DNA of 15,448 bases from Chitinophagaceae bacterium (GTDB taxonomy: Bacteria > Bacteroidota > Bacteroidia > Chitinophagales > Chitinophagaceae). Where the stretch lies: contig JAOQAL010000750.1 in assembly GCA_025963615.1 (NCBI GenBank), forward strand, positions 1 through 15,448. Reading direction: 5' to 3'. A program made the position numbers and the translations under genes. A model generated the notes under the pieces. That model made no database searches and was not told where the DNA came from. It saw only the letters and a program-made list of their open reading frames with translations. This document shows positions 13,329 through 15,448 of the stretch, in pieces. The number at the start of each line of letters is the position of its first letter. The stretch's first letter is position 1.

Positions 13329-15448
13329 ATGATGAAAATTACCTTGATTTTCAGGGCGATATTGCCTTTTATCTTATTTGCGGTCCCGCATATAAACAGC
13401 GCGCAAACTCCAATAACTTATTATTCAAGCGAGCAAACTCAAAAAATTGACCTTGTCCAGGCGTTGACAAAAATTAGTGAGCAATTTAAGGTGCAGTTTA
13501 TTTATGAAAAATCATTGCTCGATGGGAAGACCACGATTTATAAAGAAGAAAATAATAAACAGAAGCCCCTGGAGGAAATATTAAAAGCCATACTGTATCA
13601 TAATGACCTCGTGTTTCTCTATGTAAAGAAAAATTATTACACGATCGTTGCTAAAAACCAGCTTAATGAAGCCGCAATCCGGTCAGAGGGTGCTTCATCA
13701 AATCAACAGGGCAATGATATTACCGGCACCGATCATCTTACCGCTTCTGTAAAAAATAAAATAATCGATAAAACCATAAAAGGTCGGGTAACAAATAATG
13801 CCGGGAACCCCATGACGGGTGTGAGTGTGAAAGTGAAAGGAACAACGGCAGGCACTACTACCAATGCAAATGGCGAATTCACGCTCAGTGCGCCTGATGA
13901 CGGCATCCTGGTATTTAGCAATATCGGATTTGCTACACAGGAAATTACGATCAGTGGATTAAGCATAGTGAATGTGAAATTAATAGAAGAATCAACTGCA
14001 TTAAATGAAGTATTGGTTACCGGCTATTCCAGCCAGCGAAAAAAAGATATTACGGGTTCTGTGGCGGTGGTGGATGTAAATGCAATGAAATCCATCCCAA
14101 CAGGTTCTGCCGCGCAGGCCCTTCAGGGGCAGGCTTCTGGTGTTACAGTGATTAGCTCGGGCGCGCCCGGCGGTCGGAATGATATCTTTATCCGGGGCGT
14201 AACTTCATTTGGGAATTCTCAGCCTTTAATTATTATAGATGGCTTGCAAGGTAGCTTAACAGATTTGAATATAAATGATATAGCGTCGATGCAGGTATTA
14301 AAAGATGCAGGAGCTGCTTCGATATATGGTGTTCGGGGTTCTAATGGGGTAATCGTGGGTACCACAAAAAAGGGAAAGTCAGGCAAGCCAACGATTTCCC
14401 TTGATTCCTATTTTGGTGTTCAGAACCCCGTCAAAGGCAATGTATTTAATTTATTAAACTCGCAGGACTATGCCACACTTTTTAAGCAGGTAAATCCAGG
14501 AACTATTTTATTTGCTAACGGAGTGCCAGATTATACCTACGCGGGACCTTCTGCGGCCGGTACCGCCATGGCTGGAGATCCGGCAGTGGATCCTTTGATG
14601 TATAATTTTGATGCTTCTAATCCAGAAAATGATTATTTAATTCAAAAATTAAATAAGACCGGTACCGACTGGTTCCACGAAGTTTTCAGGCCGGCAGCCA
14701 TGCAGAGTCATACCGTTACTGCAAGTGGCGGAACAGACAGATCGAACTATTTGTTTTCATTGGGTTATCTGAACCAACAAGGGACCTTAATGAACACCTA
14801 TTTAAAAAGATATTCTGCCCGTGTAAATACAGAGTTTAAGATTGGTAAGAATATCAAAGTCGGGGAAAATCTGTATTTATTTTTCAAGCAAAACCCGGGT
14901 TTCAGTAATCAACAGGAAGGGAATGCGGTTTCGTTAGCTTACCGTACCCTGCCCATCATTCCGGTTTATGATATAATGGGAAATTATGGTGGCACCTGGT
15001 TAGGGCCGGATCTGGGTACGGTGGCAAATGCAGTAGCGGTCCAACGTCGCACAGCCAACAATAAAAATAACTATTACGATATAATTGGTAATGTATACCT
15101 GGAAGTAGGATTTCTTAAAAACTTTACTGCACGTAGCAGTTTTGGAGGTACCGTTGATCATCAGAGCACCCATAATTTTACTTATAATAAGTATAACGAT
15201 AAGGAATCCCATGCCAGCCAGAATAGCTATAATGAGAACTCCTATTTTAATAGCAGCTATACCTGGACAAATACTTTAAATTATAGCAAGATTTTCGGCA
15301 ATCACAATTTAAAGGTAATAGCGGGATCAGAAGCAATACAAAATTATGGCGAAGCATTGGGAGGTAGTTCTAACGGTTTTTTTTCCACAGACCCTACTTA
15401 TTTTTTTTTGAACAACGGCACAACGAATGTTACGAATTATAGTAGTGC
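13329..15448 (+). CDS. SusC/RagA-family TonB-dependent receptor with STN domain, 3' truncated by window edge
   Basis: The first 706 codons of an outer-membrane TonB-dependent importer of the SusC/RagA type, which imports glycans or other large nutrients with a SusD-like partner. Domains in order: signal peptide (MMKITLIFRAILPFILFAVP...INSAQ); STN domain about 38-105 (IDLVQALTKISEQFKVQFIY ... YTIV), which contacts an anti-sigma factor in signalling receptors; carboxypeptidase-regulatory-like beta-sandwich about 147-220 (IKGRVTNNAGNPMTGVSVKV); the conserved LNEVLVTGY lead-in about 225 followed by the plug (DITGSV, RGVTSFGNSQPLIIIDG, MQVLKDAGAASIYGVRGSNG, TTKKGKSG); then the beginning of the beta-barrel. 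Full-length members run about 1000-1150 residues. The start has two adjacent ATGs (13329, 13332). An upstream ECF sigma factor fits the STN domain; no anti-sigma gene lies between them. The SusD partner would be expected past the right edge. Confidence 0.95.
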   Translation, partial: MMKITLIFRAILPFILFAVPHINSAQTPITYYSSEQTQKIDLVQALTKISEQFKVQFIYEKSLLDGKTTIYKEENNKQKPLEEILKAILYHNDLVFLYVKKNYYTIVAKNQLNEAAIRSEGASSNQQGNDITGTDHLTASVKNKIIDKTIKGRVTNNAGNPMTGVSVKVKGTTAGTTTNANGEFTLSAPDDGILVFSNIGFATQEITISGLSIVNVKLIEESTALNEVLVTGYSSQRKKDITGSVAVVDVNAMKSIPTGSAAQALQGQASGVTVISSGAPGGRNDIFIRGVTSFGNSQPLIIIDGLQGSLTDLNINDIASMQVLKDAGAASIYGVRGSNGVIVGTTKKGKSGKPTISLDSYFGVQNPVKGNVFNLLNSQDYATLFKQVNPGTILFANGVPDYTYAGPSAAGTAMAGDPAVDPLMYNFDASNPENDYLIQKLNKTGTDWFHEVFRPAAMQSHTVTASGGTDRSNYLFSLGYLNQQGTLMNTYLKRYSARVNTEFKIGKNIKVGENLYLFFKQNPGFSNQQEGNAVSLAYRTLPIIPVYDIMGNYGGTWLGPDLGTVANAVAVQRRTANNKNNYYDIIGNVYLEVGFLKNFTARSSFGGTVDHQSTHNFTYNKYNDKESHASQNSYNENSYFNSSYTWTNTLNYSKIFGNHNLKVIAGSEAIQNYGEALGGSSNGFFSTDPTYFFLNNGTTNVTNYSS

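Noticed and set aside
15000..15212. 70-codon minus-strand ORF near the right end
   Set aside because: Lies opposite the continuous SusC-type reading frame.

Overview
The window looks like chromosomal DNA of a Bacteroidota member, most likely Chitinophagaceae or a near relative. The evidence is a SusC/RagA-type TonB-dependent receptor with an N-terminal STN domain, an ECF sigma factor of the Bacteroidota type, a soluble histidine kinase built from repeated sensor cassettes, a TolC-family efflux channel, a DUF4256 protein, few Shine-Dalgarno sites and moderately AT-rich DNA. The taxonomic call is inference; no rRNA or other marker gene is present.

Layout. 2-1159 (+): 3' part of a TolC-type outer-membrane efflux gene that runs in from the left. 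1259-1342: a truncated gene start fused to what looks like one end of an IS3-family element. 1539-1883 (-): a small lipoprotein. 2139-3185 (-): an exported Shewanella-like (PPP-fold) metallophosphatase. 3186-3890: a 700-base stretch with no intact gene but a clear relic of a MacB/FtsX-type permease start. 3891-4949 (+): a secreted SGNH/GDSL hydrolase, followed closely by a single-pass membrane protein with a His-rich cytoplasmic segment (4985-5869), then a decayed tandem copy of that gene's start (5866-5969). 6207-6791 (-): DUF4256 protein, with a possible small ORF and a strong palindrome upstream. 7217-7306: a relic of a class III adenylate/guanylate cyclase. 7413-11843 (+): a 1476-residue cytoplasmic sensor histidine kinase with six ~188-residue sensor cassettes. 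12430-12960 (+): ECF sigma factor. 13329 to the end (+): the STN-bearing SusC-like receptor, cut by the window edge.

How the parts relate. The sigma factor and STN receptor resemble the TonB-dependent trans-envelope signalling module (sigma, FecR-type anti-sigma, STN receptor), but the anti-sigma gene usually found between them is absent. The histidine kinase has no receiver domain and no adjacent response regulator, so it is an orphan here. The hydrolase, phosphatase, lipoprotein and membrane protein are envelope or secreted functions with no obvious shared pathway.

The most striking overall feature is decay. Several intergenic stretches hold the first 12-32 codons of recognisable gene families (cyclase, permease, a paralogue of the upstream gene, and weaker candidates) followed directly by stops or loss of the rest. 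I did not find a clear new defence or mobile system. The kinase cassette array, the gene-start relics and the short repeat inserted inside the kinase ATPase domain deserve a second look.
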